A DNA stretch of 64,000 nt from Ophiodon elongatus (GCA_016806645.1 JACSYO010002111.1:578501-642500); one strand, 5' to 3'. Positions 44,291 through 57,145 are shown, counted from the first letter of the stretch. Notes: generated from the sequence alone by a model not told the origin. Made by a program: numbers and translations.

Positions 44291-47200
44291 AAAGGGAAAC
44301 TGGAAGATCTAAGGTTGCAGATACACAAGCCGTTCTTATGATATATACATGCAACAAAACAGCGTTTGCCATCCATTTTCACACCACTCTCGCTCAACAG
44401 TGAGCTTCAGTCCGGATGACCATGTTGTTGTGAAAATACTTGTGTATTGAATGATGAGCTGAGATGAAGTACATTTAATTGTAATGTAATGCATCTGGTT
44501 CTCTCATACCTTAAAACCTCCTGTGTGTGCCCTCTTAACTTTACCTGTTGGCTTACTATCCTACTATCCTTCCATTTCTCTTCCTGTGCAGTGATTGGCT
44601 GAAGCTAAACAGCCAATCATGTCAAGTGATTAGGGCTCACTCATGGCCGGAATTCGACCTGGTGTGTCAGGGCCTTAATTGGAGGAATTCACAACCCATT
44701 TTATCTCTCGGTCCTCAGTCTGAGAGAAGCTAGAGGCAGTCCAGAAGATTCTTGAGTCCCCAAGACCTACTCCCCATCAGTCAGCTGCTGCAGGTGCTGC
44801 TGCTTGTCACTCCAATGTTTTAGAATAATACCACGATAAATAGCTTTTAAAAGCACATTTTGATGGTAGCCAGTTAGTAAGAGTCTGATCAGCTCACCAA
44901 ATGTTCAAAGCAATCCAATCCAACAAGGGATGATGGTTTCCACAACTCTGCACCCCATAACTATGGAAAACAAACTGTTGTCTGATGTATTTATCTCAGC
45001 CCAAAATGTTGGTCGACGGGAAAAAAATATCACATGTGGATACAATACTTAAAAAGTGAATATATTATTTTGTTTCCTGTATGGCATCTATAGCAGCTTA
45101 TAAAACATCTGAATTATTTTAAAGGTCTCTCATTCAATCTGTATAATTCAGTTGGTTTGTTGTGTCAATACGTTCTGAGTACCTGTATGTCGATCACTGT
45201 ACACGTGCAGCCTCATGCAGCAACATCCTCTTACATTTCTCTTGTATTTTCTCTTAATTTTCCAACAGAAGAAATGAAAGAAGTTAGCTCCAGATGCACC
45301 AAATGTTCTTAACTATCAAAATGTGCTCTTCCTATGTGTGCTGAATGATAAATCTCACTTGATCAGAAATAGGAGGCATGTAGCTGAATGTTTATTATCA
45401 GCATAGGTAACGCCCCCTAAACACTATATAAGGGCAGGTGTTGTGTGCAAGAAGAAGAAGAACTTATACCAATAACATTTCTTTAATAATCCAACCATTA
45501 TAATTTTTCTAAAACATATAATATTCTAAATTTGATTGTTTGATATTCATGCGTTTTTTTTTTAATGTTCCTCTCATTTAAAATGTATGTTTCCGTGGGT
45601 TGGAAAAAATATTGGTGAATGCCAGAAATCAATGGGTACTAATAGAATAAGAACAAATTGTGGATACAATATGGCTTCCTGCATGAGGCCCTTTGTGAGT
45701 AAATTAATTCATGAAACAACCATAGTAACTGGTAAATGGCACATTCTCTTATTCTAGGAATTCTCTCAGTTCTCTGATAAAAGTTGATCTCAGCAGCTTT
45801 GTGAATGGGTCTTAAGAGGAAACTCTTGGTGTCATTTATTAAACTCCTAGTGGGAAGATAAGGTCCTCTGTGAATTCAGGTCCAGACCTGCCAAATCTCC
45901 TCACTCTGTTCCCTGGCCTGCCAACTGACATCTTCCTTTGTTTTGTGTTTCACATCCACACACTCACCCACTCATTCCACCCACAGAGACATTCATATGT
46001 CACGAGCTTCACATATTACATTTTTATTTTAGATATTTAAAGGACCAGAGTGTAGGATCTGGCGCCATCTAGCAGTGAGTTTGCAGACTGCAGCCAACTG
46101 AAACTTCTCCTGTGTGCCAAACCGCTCCCAAACAGTCTCCCTTCTTGTGCACTGGGGCCCGTTCCAGTAGTGTGCACTGGGGCCCTTCACAGTCATGTGC
46201 ACTAGGGCCCATTGTAACTACCTTACGCCCCTACAAGGTGCCCATCGCAGCTTTAAAGGATTTTAAAGTCTGTCTTTAAACATTACTTACATTGCTATGT
46301 GGAGATTGAAAATGTTATTGGTCACTGCAAATTGTCCTCCCGTCAATAGTGGCTGTGAAGAAATCCTAACATTGGATTACTTTTAACTGATTGGGGACAA
46401 TCCAATGAGGAATTCAGTTTGGTTTCACAACCCTTGCATTTGCAGGACTGTGTGCATTGATTATGTTCATCCCCATTTCTCTGATCCAGGGGTTCACCTC
46501 TCGGGAAACTCTGCAGGGCCGTAAATACAGACAGTGCTGGCAGTGCGGTTTCACTGGGGGCCTCTGGGTAGAGAGAGCAGTCACTCATCGGTGAACCGCG
46601 TCCGGGTCCGGATCCAGACGCCATTGAATCCGGACCCGGACCTATAACCGATAGATAATTGAGAATTATTACATTTTGACGGAACGCTTCTAGGTGGCAC
46701 TTTTCTAGACTTTACGACACTTGTTCATCAGTCCAGGAAACACACAGACCAATATCATGCGTTGTAAATCACCTCAAGTGATGCTACTCAGCCAATCAAA
46801 TATGTGTATTCCGATAAGTATCGCGGCTTGAGAAGTACGTGAGTCAGAGAAGTTATTTCACATGGCGTTCTCCAAAAAGAGAAGAGTAGACAGCTTAACC
46901 AGAGCCTTGAACCAAGAACGGACAGACTCTTATAGGTTAATTCTTCCCACTGACAGTTCAAAACCATTATGTCTCATATGATCAGAGAACGTGACGATTA
47001 TTAAAAGCGGTAATATGAAGCTCTACTACGAGACAAATCACAACTCTTCAGACCAAACGTACCCACTCACATCTGAAATGAAGACACAGAAAATAAACCT
47101 CAGAGCTCAATATGATCAGAATCCTAACACATTCATTCACTGTCCAACAATCATGTAAACAGAGAGGAGAATAGAGCTGGAACAAGAGGTTTTAATAACC

Positions 47201-47772
47201 ACAGATAAAGTCTCTGCACACAATTTACTCTATTTAGAAGACGAGAATAATATGAATATCGTGGAATGAACTGAATTTAAAGCTGCAGGGCAAAGACAAT
47301 TCAGTTCAATTCCTTTTTCTAAAATGAAGTACTTTATTGTAAGAGTCACATTTTTCCAAAGTTTTCTGTTGGGCAGAGAGCGGGGCCTTTTGAGGGAAAC
47401 AGATTGCCACCTCGGAAATACGTCTGTGTTTGAAGAAGAGCTTAAGTGAAATAAAAATGGTGCCATGGAAAAGTCAAACCCCTCTCGGTAATGGTTTTCA
47501 TTTTTTATTTGGGTGAAATAGTCAGTAGTAATCTATAACAAATATGCGTATTATACATAAACTATCTTATGCTGCATGCGTTCCCTGTGCTTTTGTACCT
47601 TTCCCCTCTCCAGGAGCTCTGCCCAGGTGTAGCTGCACCTGCCCCTGAAAGGAAGTGTTTAAAGCCCCCGTCTCAGCAGTCGCCAAAAAGGGCGTAATAC
47701 CATGTCTCAATATAACGGAGGACTCCTGTGCTAATTTTAGTCCGTCCCAGATTGATCATCTAGTCGATAGTG

Positions 47773-47800
47773 CAGCCTAACAACTTTCATTGTTAGGCTG
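47773..47800. repeat. 11-bp hairpin in the LINE
   Basis: CAGCCTAACAA, loop CTTTCA, TTGTTAGGCTG. The right half belongs to a 31-bp sequence repeated exactly at 48996-49026. Confidence 0.9.
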
Positions 47801-47812
47801 ATGATACTCAAT
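47782..47812 (+). repeat. 31-bp exact duplicate of the RT YADD region
   Basis: Identical for 31 bases to 48996-49026, including the TAG that replaces the YADD tyrosine codon. In the normal order of an L2 ORF2 this sequence does not belong here. Confidence 0.85.
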
Positions 47813-47879
47813 CAGTGCTACAGGCTCACTGAGACTGACACTAGACTCTATAGCCCCTCTAAAAAAGAAGATAATAAAA

Positions 47880-49841
47880 CAGAGGAGGTTCGCTCCATGG
47901 TATAACCCTCAAACCCGCAAAATAAAACAAACATTGCGAAAGCTTGAAAGGATATGGAGTTCCACCAATTTAAAAGAATCTCGGTTAGTTTGGCGAGATA
48001 GTCTTAAAACATTTAAGAAGGCCCTCCGTAATGCCAGAGCAGCCTATTACTCATCAATAATAGAGAAAAATAAGAACAACCCCAGGTTTCTCTTCAGCAC
48101 TGTAGCCAGGCTGACAGTCACAGCTCTGTTGAGCCGTGTATTCCTATAGTCCTCAGTAGTAATGACTTCATGAACTTCTTCAATGATAAGATTCTAACTA
48201 TTAGAGACAAGATTAATAATCTCTTGCCCTCAACCAGTACCGATCTATCCCTGGAAACAGTTATAAAACCTGATATATGTTTGGATGGCTTCCCTCCCAT
48301 CGACTTTAAAAGATTCTCTTTAACAATTGCTACTTCTAAATCTTCTACCTGTCTCTTAGACCCCATCCCGACGAGGTTGCTTAAAGAAGTTTTACCTTTG
48401 ATTGGCACCTCTCTGCTGGATATTGTCAATCTGTCTTTACTAACAGGCCATGTACCACAGTCTTCTAAAGTAGCTGTAATTAAGCCTCTTCTCAAGAAGC
48501 CCACTCTTGATCCAGAGGTGTTGGCTAACTATAGACCGATCTCTAACCTTCCCTTCCTCTCTAAAATGCTTGAGAAAGTAGTCGCAAATGAGTTATGTGA
48601 CTTTCGACAGAACAATAGTTTATTTGAGGATTTTCAGTCAGGATTTAGAAAACACCACAGCACAGAGACAGCACTGGTGAAAATTACTAATGACCTTCTA
48701 ATTGCATCAGATAAAGGACTTGTCTCTGTTCTTGTCTTGTTAGACCTTAGTGCTGCGTTCGACACTATTGACTATCACATCCTATTACAGAGATTAGAAC
48801 ATTTGATTGGCATTAAAGGCACCACACTAAGCTGGTTTAAATCCTATTTATCAAATCGATCTCAATTTGTATATGTAAACGATGAAACCTCGATTACCAC
48901 GAACGTCAGTCACGGAGTTCCACAAGGTGCTTGGACCGATCTTATTCACCTTATATATGCTCCCTTTGGGCAATATTATCAGAAAACACTCCATAAACTT
49001 TCATTGTTAGGCTGATGATACTCAATTATATCTATTGATCAAGCCAGACGAAACCAACCAGCTTGCTAAACTTCAAGCATGTCTTAAAGATATAAAAACA
49101 TGGATGACCTGCAACTTCCTGATGTTAAACTCAGACAAAACTGAAGTTATTTTACTAGGCCCAGAACACCTCCGAAATCAATTATCTAACAATATAGTTT
49201 CTCTTGATGGCATTGTCCTGGCATCCAGCACCACCGTAAAGAATCTCGGAGTTGTCTTTGATCAGGACTTGTCCTTTAACTCTCACGTAAAACAAATCTC
49301 AAGGACTGCCTTTTTTCAGCTACGTAACATTTCAAAAATTAGACACATCCTGTCTCAAAGTGATGCAGAAAAATTTGTTCACGCATTTGTTACTGCTAGA
49401 CTAGACTACTGTAATTCCTTATTATCAGGCTGCTCTAATAAATCTCTTGAATTTCTCCAGTTGATACAGAATGCTGCAGCTCGTGTACTAAGGACAAGAG
49501 ATCATATTACTCCTGTATTAGCTTCTCTTCACTGGCTCCCTGTAAAATCCAGAGTCAAATTTAAAATCCTTCTCCTTACCTACAAAGCCTTAATTGGTGA
49601 GGCACCATCATACCTTAAGGATCTCATAGTACCATATTACCCCACTAGAGAGCTGCGCTCACTGAATGCGGGGCTACTTGTGGTTCCTAGAGTCTTAAAA
49701 AGTAAGATGGGAGCCAGAGCCTTCAGTTATCAAGCTCCTCTTCTGTGGAACCAGCTTCCACTTTCAGTCCGGGGGGCAGAAACAGTGACCACATTTAAGA
49801 GCAGACTTAAGACTTTCCTCTTTGATAGCGCTTATAGTTAG
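47880..49841 (+). pseudogene. L2-type LINE ORF2 remnant (reverse transcriptase)
   Basis: Open pieces: 47880-48149 (pre-RT region with RKLERIWSS), 48170-49015 (LLKKPTLDPEVLANYRPIS, FQSGFRKHHSTETAL, LDLSAAFDTIDYHIL and SHGVPQG motifs, giving the first catalytic Asp) and 49035-49841 (LNSDKTEVILLGP, LDYCNSLLSG and the C-terminal RELRS region). The frame is broken after SHGVPQG, and the Tyr of the YADD catalytic box is a TAG stop (49008-49010), followed by intact ADDTQ. The element therefore cannot make an active RT. Motif order is that of CR1/L2 clade elements. Confidence 0.9.
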
Positions 49842-49954
49842 GGCTGGCTCAGGTTTGCCCTGGTTCATTCTTTCCAGCCCCTTGATATGCTGCTATAGGC
49901 TCAGACTGCTGGGGGACATCTTAGGATACACTGAGCTCCTCTATCCTTTTCTCT

Positions 49955-50250
49955 CTCTCCTTCTGTATGAATTCATGTTCTATCAATGCACATTACTAAC
50001 TCTACTTCTTCCCCCGGAGTCTTTGTGCTTTCTCGCCTCGCAGGTTTCCACAGATTGTGGTTTCATCTGGACCCTGGTCCTGCCTCCTGGTTCCTGGCTC
50101 CTGGTTCCTGCCGTGACCCTACTGACGCACATTCTTCTCTATTTTCCTTCTGTATGAATTCATGCACCATTAATGCACATTACTAACTCTGCTCCATCCC
50201 TGAAGTCTTTGTGCCTTCTCGCCTCGCAGGTTTCTATGGATCGTGGTTAC
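49955..50250 (+). repeat. Tandem duplication in the LINE 3' UTR
   Basis: Two units of about 187 bp, each with CCTTCTGTATGAATTCATG, CACATTACTAACTCT, TTTGTGC-TTCTCGCCTCGCAGG and ATCTGGACCCTGGTCCTG blocks. Variable-number 3' UTR repeats of this kind occur in L2-like fish elements. Confidence 0.75.
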
Positions 50251-51754
50251 ATCTGGACCCTGGTCCTGCATCCTGCTGTGGTCCTCCCCGACACCTGCTA
50301 CTATTCCATGAATCATTTCTGTCATGTGAATTGAATGTGTTGTAACTCTGTTATGCTGTTCATTCTGTACACATGACATCTATTTTTGTACTCTGTCCAT
50401 CCTGGGAGAGGGATCCTCCTCTGTTGCTCTCCTGAAGGTTTCTTCCATTTTTCTCCCTGTTGAAAGGTTTTTTTGGGGGGAGTTTTTCCTGAGTCGATGA
50501 GAGGTTCTGGGACAGAGGATGTCGTTGTGTACAGATTGTAAAGCCCTCTGAGGCAAATTTGTAATTTGTGATTTTGGGCTATACAAAAATAAATTGAATT
50601 GAATTGAATTGAATAAACGGGCCAGCCGGCCGTATCTTAGTGCACGTTAGTGCATGTGAGCGTGCCCCACTGGTTAACTGAAAGCCACTGCTTTACACTG
50701 CTCTTACAGGGCAGTTACAGCTGATAAGGCCATCCCGAACCACGGTGTCATCATAGAAGCGTAATGCCCCCCCTCCGGTTCCCCCCCAGGTAAACACTGT
50801 TAGCTCTGTCGGCACTGTGGCCGTAGTTTGCACTGTTACTGCTGTAAGCACCGTTAGCTGCTAGTCCCCGGCTCAGGCAATAGAAATTCTCCCAATCTTG
50901 TATTATGCACCTTAAAGTATACTGCTGAGCTGTACTCTCATGTGAATACACTGTCCTATGTAAGTTCGTACAGGTAACGGGTAGTGCTTATTTGATCGTA
51001 TACGCGACAACTACAGTGGAGTTGAAGGTTTTTCCTGTTATCAGATTGCTGATAATGTTCTTTCTCAGTTTTTGCTCATTCAAAGTAATAAGAACGTTTT
51101 GACAGCAGTGATTGAAGGTTTGAAATACCCACTGTCATTTTATTTGATCTATTCTTTGTGGTCTTTGTTGCTATTGAAAGGCTGTTTTGTGTCATAGTTG
51201 AGGTCAGCTGTTTTTCAATGTTAATAGTTTAAAAAATATTGTGATTGAATGGAGAAAATACTGTAAGTAGCTAAATGTGATGTCCATTGTTGGAGGTTTG
51301 GAGATTTTCACTCTTTTTATTGTTAAATTGTGGCGAAGACCTCTTTATTGTGCCGTTAACCTCTATTGTACCATGTGCCCAAAACTGAACAAAAACCCAT
51401 ATGCATAAGGTTCCGTTTCTTTTCATTTATTTTGAACAGACAGTAGTACAAGTATCAGAGACACAATCCTCCTGAGGGAGCATTTTGCCCTCTGGCAACT
51501 TCAGTAAAATATTCTCGTTTTAAAAATAAGGAAACTTTTGTCTGTATTACACTGTAATTGGTTGTTACAACCCTGAACAAACACGTTCTTAATTTGCTTG
51601 TGTTTTATCTATTTGTCTGTGTTTTCTCACAGTTTTTTTATTATTTAATTACACACATATTTGACACATAGAGCACAATTATTGAAATGGACAGTCAGTA
51701 ATAGTAATGGGAATGGGACTAATAATAATAATGATAATGATAATAGCAGTGGGT

Positions 51755-51925
51755 GTCAGCAGGGCCACGGCAGGAGGCAGGACCAGGGTCCAGATATAGA
51801 ACCAGAACCAGGGTCCAGATAAAACCAGGATCCATGGAAACCTGTGAGGAGAGAAAGCACAAGGAAGGAAGAAGCAAAATTAATAAAGTGCATTAATGGG
51901 ACATGGATTCATACAGAAGGAGGTA
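51755..51925 (-). repeat. LINE 3' UTR fragment, opposite orientation
   Basis: Reverse complement carries the same CCTTCTGTATGAAT, TTTGTGCTTTCTC and ATCTGGACCCTGGT blocks as the L2 3' UTR repeat at 49955-50250. It is a separate partial copy, without the terminal tail. Confidence 0.75.
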
Positions 51926-52969
51926 GAATTGTGTGTAGTGGGTTGACACACTGAACCCTGTTTTCAAAATTGTCAATCATAAAATACTGTAATTTGCAGT
52001 GTGTTGAGCTCTCACTCTGTAGGAATCTGTGATGTTTGATTTATGGATGTGTCTTGTAATCCTGTACTGGATGAGCCAAATGCTTAGCGTGATATTAAAA
52101 TAAGAAATAGCCTATAGCTAACTGACTGATGAGTGACTACATCCATATTATATACAGAAACACTGTAGTGTGTGGTGTGTTGGATTCATGTATTCTGTTG
52201 ATTGATCGATAGATTTATAAATAGTAAAAATGAAAATAATTAGAGCTCTATCCTGACATAATTCATGGTATGGGGCTGGATTTGGGACTCATACCTGTGT
52301 TGAATCAGACGAAGTTTATCAACATATCATAGATGTCCTCAATACATATATATTTGGAAGCCTTGTTCATTTTATAATTTATTTTTGTTGCACTTTTTTG
52401 CTTCTTTTTTTTTGCAAATGTCTACCATTCAGGTAATTCTGTTGGGTGTAGTTTATATCCCTGGTATTACGTATAAGTAAGCAGCCATGCATGCAGAATA
52501 ATTCCAGACATATTTTAAATGGTTAAATCAAGCATTTAGTCTTCATTCATTTGATGATTAATTTATAATAAATCAGCGGTGAAGCTTTTATTGTGAAAGC
52601 TGCGCCGCTCTGATTCCGGTCTGCTGCTGTAACCTGCCGTCTTCTGACTCAGATGGATCATCAGGTGGCCGTTCATCTATTGTGCTCTCAGCCTGATCAA
52701 ACTGGTCCCAGAGCAGCCGGGTTCGGGTTTCAGCACCGCGGTCAGCTCCGAGCCCAGCCTCTTCCTCTCCCCAGCGGCGGAGCACCAACACAGTCTCCTC
52801 CTGTTGTCCCTCCCTGCGACCCCTCCCCCTTAATACCGGCTCTCCTGATAAACCCCTCCTATGTGTCACTGACTGCCAGACTTGAAAGGCTTGGAAATCA
52901 CGCACCCAACCAGACTCTACAACACTTTCATCTTTTTTCTGACTGCTACTGACTCGTCTGACGGCAGTT

Positions 52970-53023
52970 TTTCTTCTTCTTCTTCTTCTTCTTCTTTTTC
53001 TTCTTCTTCTTTTTCTTCTTCTT
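52970..53023. repeat. (TTC)n microsatellite upstream of cadps
   Basis: TTC triplets with two TTTTTC interruptions, about 150 bp before the cadps start codon; a polypyrimidine tract in the probable 5' UTR or promoter. Confidence 0.9.
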
Positions 53024-53175
53024 CAGAGCTGCTCATTAGTCCGCTGCTCCCCCCGGGTCTCTCCCTCTGTGGCGGACTCTGAAGCTGATCGGCATCTTAT
53101 TTTTTCTTTCTACTTTTGCAGTTTTACCTTTGCAGTAGCAGGTAGCCTTTATTCTCCACCCAAGCCTCGGCCAGC

Positions 53176-53562
53176 ATGTTGGACCCGTCTTCCAGCGAGG
53201 AGGAAGGGGATGAGATCCTGGAGGTGGAGCGCAAAGAGGTGGCGGCCCCGAAGAGCCTCGGAGGAGCCCAGCTGTCACCGGGCCGAGCCTCCGACGGCCA
53301 CGGCGGCGGGGGGCTCCAGCCCCGGGGCCGAGGGAGCGGCGGCGGCGGCGGCACCGGCGGTGGCGGGGGCGGCGGCGGCGGCCGACCCTCCAGCCCCAGC
53401 CCGTCGGTGGGCAGCGACAAGGAGAAAGAGGACTTGGAGAAGATGCAGAGAGAGGAGGAGGAGAGGAAGAAGAGACTCCAGCTGTATGTGTTTGTGATGC
53501 GCTGCATCGCCTACCCCTTCAACGCAAAGCAGCCGACCGACATGGCCAGGAGGCAGCAGAAG
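53176..53562 (+). CDS. cadps: cadps exon 1: calcium-dependent secretion activator (CAPS1-like), first coding exon only
   Basis: CAPS primes dense-core vesicles for Ca2+-triggered exocytosis, acting with SNAREs and PIP2 at the plasma membrane. This exon encodes 129 residues from MLDPSSSEEEGDEI to MARRQQK, then AAG|GTAAGA. Between lies a low-complexity Gly/Pro stretch (about residues 45-70), the RPSSPSPSV motif, and a charged EKEDLEKMQREEEERKKR coiled stretch leading into LQLYVFVMRCIAYPF. VFVMRC and the acidic coil fit CAPS1 better than CAPS2, where I recall VFVVRC. No continuation such as the DRFQAFLNG block was found, so the window ends inside intron 1. Teleosts often have cadpsa and cadpsb; which copy is not decided. 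Confidence 0.93.
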
Positions 53563-56261
53563 GTAAGATCCGCCTGACCAACGAGAAACTTCCGAGCTGT
53601 GCTTTAAACACACACCACACCAACTGTTGCTTCCACATCGCGCCGTGTCGCTGGACGCCTCCTGGTCCATTAAAGCAGAATGCAGACATACATCAGTTCC
53701 CCCTGTAGTCAGAGAGGATTCCTCCCCGCAGGAGGACCCACACCTAAACACTTTTATTTGAGCAGGTAGTGGACTGCGACGGATGAAGTGTAGTCACACT
53801 ACCTCACTGCACATTTCCACTGTGTCTCTTTAGATTGAACATATGTTTCTTTTCTCCCTCCACCCGACATCCTGGAATGAACGTTTAGAAAGACACAACG
53901 AAATGTGCTCAACCTTAACTAAAGAGGGACAGGGTTGGCAGCATAAAGGAGCGGCTGAAGGAGAATGTGTGTGTGTGTGTCCTTCCACCCGTGGTAGTAG
54001 CCCTTGCATATGTGCACAGCCTCTGGGCATCGAAGCCCCAGTGCCCCTCCCCTCCTGCTCGTCTCCAGCCCAGCTCTTATTAGAGCAATCTGTTGCACAG
54101 GAGAAATTGATCCTCCACAGCCTCACCACTGAATGGCATCCTGCATATGGGAGGAATGTTTCTTCACACAGTCCATCAGCTTTGAAGTGGTTCTTCAGGT
54201 ATATCCTCATACCTACCACACCCTGAGGCACTTCAGACCAATAATTGGTTTGGTTGTAAAAGCAAAACAAAACATAAAACATGACATTTTAAAGATATGT
54301 TTTGTGTTTTAGGTCTGTTTCTGAACTGGGGGTCTGCAGGCCCCTTGTGGTCTGTACCGGTATCGCAGGCCTTTCACGACAGCGAGGCTCTGAAGGCGTC
54401 AGTGTGCTTGAAGTGAACTAGTTTGTACAAAATGTCGTCTGATCATGTCGAAAAGTTTTTATCGCTCTAGTCAAAAGCCAGCCAATAGCCAGCCATTGTA
54501 GAGAAGGGGGAGGCGGGATACACATTAGAATATTGGGGATCCTGATCTTGAAGTCAAGTGTCGCACTTCACACAAAACATGGTGGTAGTCGTAGCAGCTG
54601 AAGCATATCTGTTACTCCAGATGAGACGACTAAAAGATGTCCACTGTGTCCACTGGATGCGGCTACGTTGAGCTCTGACTGCTACATGGCTCTACCACGT
54701 TTCGGCCAAGGTACCACTGTGCACTGGAAGCCTTTTTCAGAGTACAAGGATGGGCGCACGGACATGAGCTGACGTGGAATCGTGACGAAGGAAACGTTTG
54801 GGTCTTTTATACTCCACTCGGGTAACCAACATTCTCAAAGTTACTCAAAGTTCTCCATTTTCTGCTCCTATCAGTGTCCGCGTAGTTAGAAAATGTTGGA
54901 TGTGCACGGACAGGTGGAACCCTGTAGCAGGGAACCCCCGCCAAGGGCCATGTCTGACGGTGTGATGTCGTATTGGCCATGTGGACACTCGTGACTCTCG
55001 CGGATGCAGCAAACTTCCTGCATCCACGTGAGGGTCTGCTCGAGTCTGAGTGATATAAGTGCTGTCCTCACAGGGAGCATTCATAGGCCCTGTGCGGATG
55101 TCTACGTAACAGCAATTTGTTGTGACATCCGCGTGGCCACTACGCTCCAAGTGGCAACCGAGGCTTAAGCGGGCCCATTCCCCAACGCTGCACTTTACAC
55201 CATCTCCCCTGAGAGACGGTAAGACGTCTCCGTATGGATCCAGTAACCTGATTTAGGAAGTGTCATGCAAAACCAGGTCCTCTCATCAGTTCATGAGAAT
55301 CTCTATTAACACCCACAGTTTCTGCTTGGGAAATGTTGATCATTAGTACCTTGGCAGCCACTTATTGAAATAAAAGAAAAAAAATCAATGTTTGTACCTG
55401 TTTGTCATTCTGTCTGAAACAATTTAATCCTTCCTCAGTTTGAGTTCACCCATACAACCACGTATCGATTCTGCTGTTCAAGTGAAGCTGAATCAATAAT
55501 TAAGTCAGTTTTCACAGCTCCACAGTGAATGTATTGGTACAATTTAAACAGGTGGATAATCTCCCAGTAAAGAGCCTGTCTTCAGATTGAAACATCAGGT
55601 AACAAATCTCTAAAAGTGGAAGCTACAAAATAAATTTGAAAGATGTCATACAAGTAGAAATGGAGTAATCACAGTGTTGCAATCAATGTGAATTGATTAT
55701 TTGGTACACAGTGATACTGAATTACAGGCAGCAAGAAGCAGCTCCTGCAGAGGTGCCTTTTATTCATGAATGATTCTTTGTCAAAGTCAGCAGAGGCGCG
55801 TAGAAACAGCTGTTATGTCCCAGACAACAAACGGTGCTGTCCGTGGTTGTGAAACAACAGCGTGTCACTTCCTGAATGAGCTCAGCCAATGCTCCTGCAT
55901 GCTCACAGCTGCAGCATTCTGTAAATCCACCGACTGTGGTGACTAGGACTAAGATCGGGATTGCTTGTTCGTGCTTTTTGCCGTAAACTTTTTGTGGCCT
56001 CTGCATTTTATTTGTTCTCACTGAATTCTTGTTAATTCTGAATTGCATTGTTGTATAATGCTAAACATTTAGTAGGCCTAACGTGCAGCCCCCCACCCCG
56101 CCTCCCCAAACAGACTCCATGAGTGGTTTCGTACAAGCAGTTTATTACCACCCATATTTACATTATTTGTTGGGTGACCTCTAGTGGCTGTACTAACGAG
56201 GAGTCAGGTGGTAGTCTGCGTAGACAGATGGATCAAATAAACACAGGACTTATTTTAGTGA

Positions 56262-57145
56262 CGTACTTAACTTACGTACAAAGTAAGTTAAAATGACCTA
56301 CGTAAATTAAAGTTACCTACGTAAATTGAAGTTACGTACGTAAGTTAACGTTACCTAAGCTAACGTTACCTAAGTTAACGTTAACTTACGTACGTTAACG
56401 TTACGTACGTTAACGTTACGTACGTTAACGTTACGTACGTTAACGTTACATAAGTTAACGTTACATAAGTTAACGTTACATAAGTTAACGTTACCGTTAC
56501 GTAAGTTAACGTTACGTAAGTACGTTAACGTTGCGTAAGTTAACGTTAACGTTCCGTAAATTAACGTTCCGTAAGTTAACATTCCGGGCTGCACGGTGGT
56601 GTAGTGGCTAGCACTGTCACCTCCCAGCAAGAGGGGTCTGGGTTCGTCTCCCAGTCTGGGCGGTCCTTCTGTGTGGAGTTTGCATGTTCTCCCCGTGGCA
56701 GCGTGGGTTCCCTCCGGGTTCTCTGGCTTCCTCCCACAGCCCAAAGACATGCCACTCAGGTTAATTGGACTCTAAATTCCCCGTAGGTGTGAATGTGGGC
56801 GTGAATGGTTGTCTGTCTCTATATGTCTGCCCTGCGATGAACTGGCGACCTGTCCAGGGTGTACCCTGCCTTCGCCCAATGTCAGCTGGGATTGGCTCCA
56901 GCGCCCTGCGACCCTAAAAAGGATAAGCGGTTTGGATAATGGATGGATGGAAGTTAACATTCCATACGTTAACATTACATACGTTAACGTTACGTACATT
57001 AATGCACCGTACTTTACGTTACGTAAGTTAACGTTCCGTACGTAAGTTAACGTTCCGTACGTAAGTTAACGTTACCTAAGTTAACGTTACGTAACGTTAA
57101 CGTTTCGTAGGTTAACGTTCCGTAAGTTAACGCTCCGTATGTAAA
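56262..57145. repeat. GTTAACGTTACGTA-type tandem array, split by a SINE
   Basis: Short units built from GTTAACGTTAC and GTAC/GTAAGTTAACG fill 56262-56585 and 56951-57145. They are variable in length and nearly palindromic (GTTAAC and GTAC are self-complementary). The array is interrupted by the SINE at 56586-56950. Confidence 0.88.
56586..56950 (+). repeat. tRNA-headed SINE with 13-bp target duplication
   Basis: Starts GGGCTGCACGGTGGTGTAGT (A box TGGTGTAGTGG), B box GGTTCGTCTCC, body GGAGTTTGCATGTTCTCCCC and AACTGGCGACCTGTCCAGGG, and tail ending GATAATGGATGGATGG. AAGTTAACATTCC flanks it at 56573-56585 and 56951-56963. It interrupts a tandem array. Confidence 0.85.

Larger units (their letters stand above)
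42102..47699. other. Intergenic upstream of nampt
   Basis: The first 150 bp are moderately CpG-rich and probably hold the nampt promoter. The rest is AT-rich with a (CAT)n run at 42643-42663, the retroelement fragment at 43785 and three imperfect GTGCACTGGGGCCC repeats at about 46147-46210. No gene seen. Confidence 0.5.
47700..50614 (+). mobile_element. L2-clade (CR1/L2-type) LINE, 5'-truncated and inactive
   Basis: Non-LTR retrotransposon with an ORF2 reverse transcriptase and a 3' UTR ending in a GTAAAGCCCTCTGAGGCAAATT block and an AATTGAATTGAATTGAAT tail, typical of teleost L2-like elements. The 5' boundary is uncertain. No endonuclease domain is visible upstream, so it is 5'-truncated. 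A short stretch near 47782 duplicates RT sequence. Confidence 0.88.
50615..53175. other. Intergenic and cadps 5' flank
   Basis: Holds the reversed LINE fragment at 51755, (AAT)n near 51720 and, from about 52600, GC-richer sequence with the TTC tract, likely cadps promoter and 5' UTR. Transcription start not determinable. Confidence 0.5.

Noticed and set aside
44548..44733. Short frame beginning MAYYPTILPFLFLCS
   Set aside because: No homologue recognised and it sits in retroelement-rich sequence.
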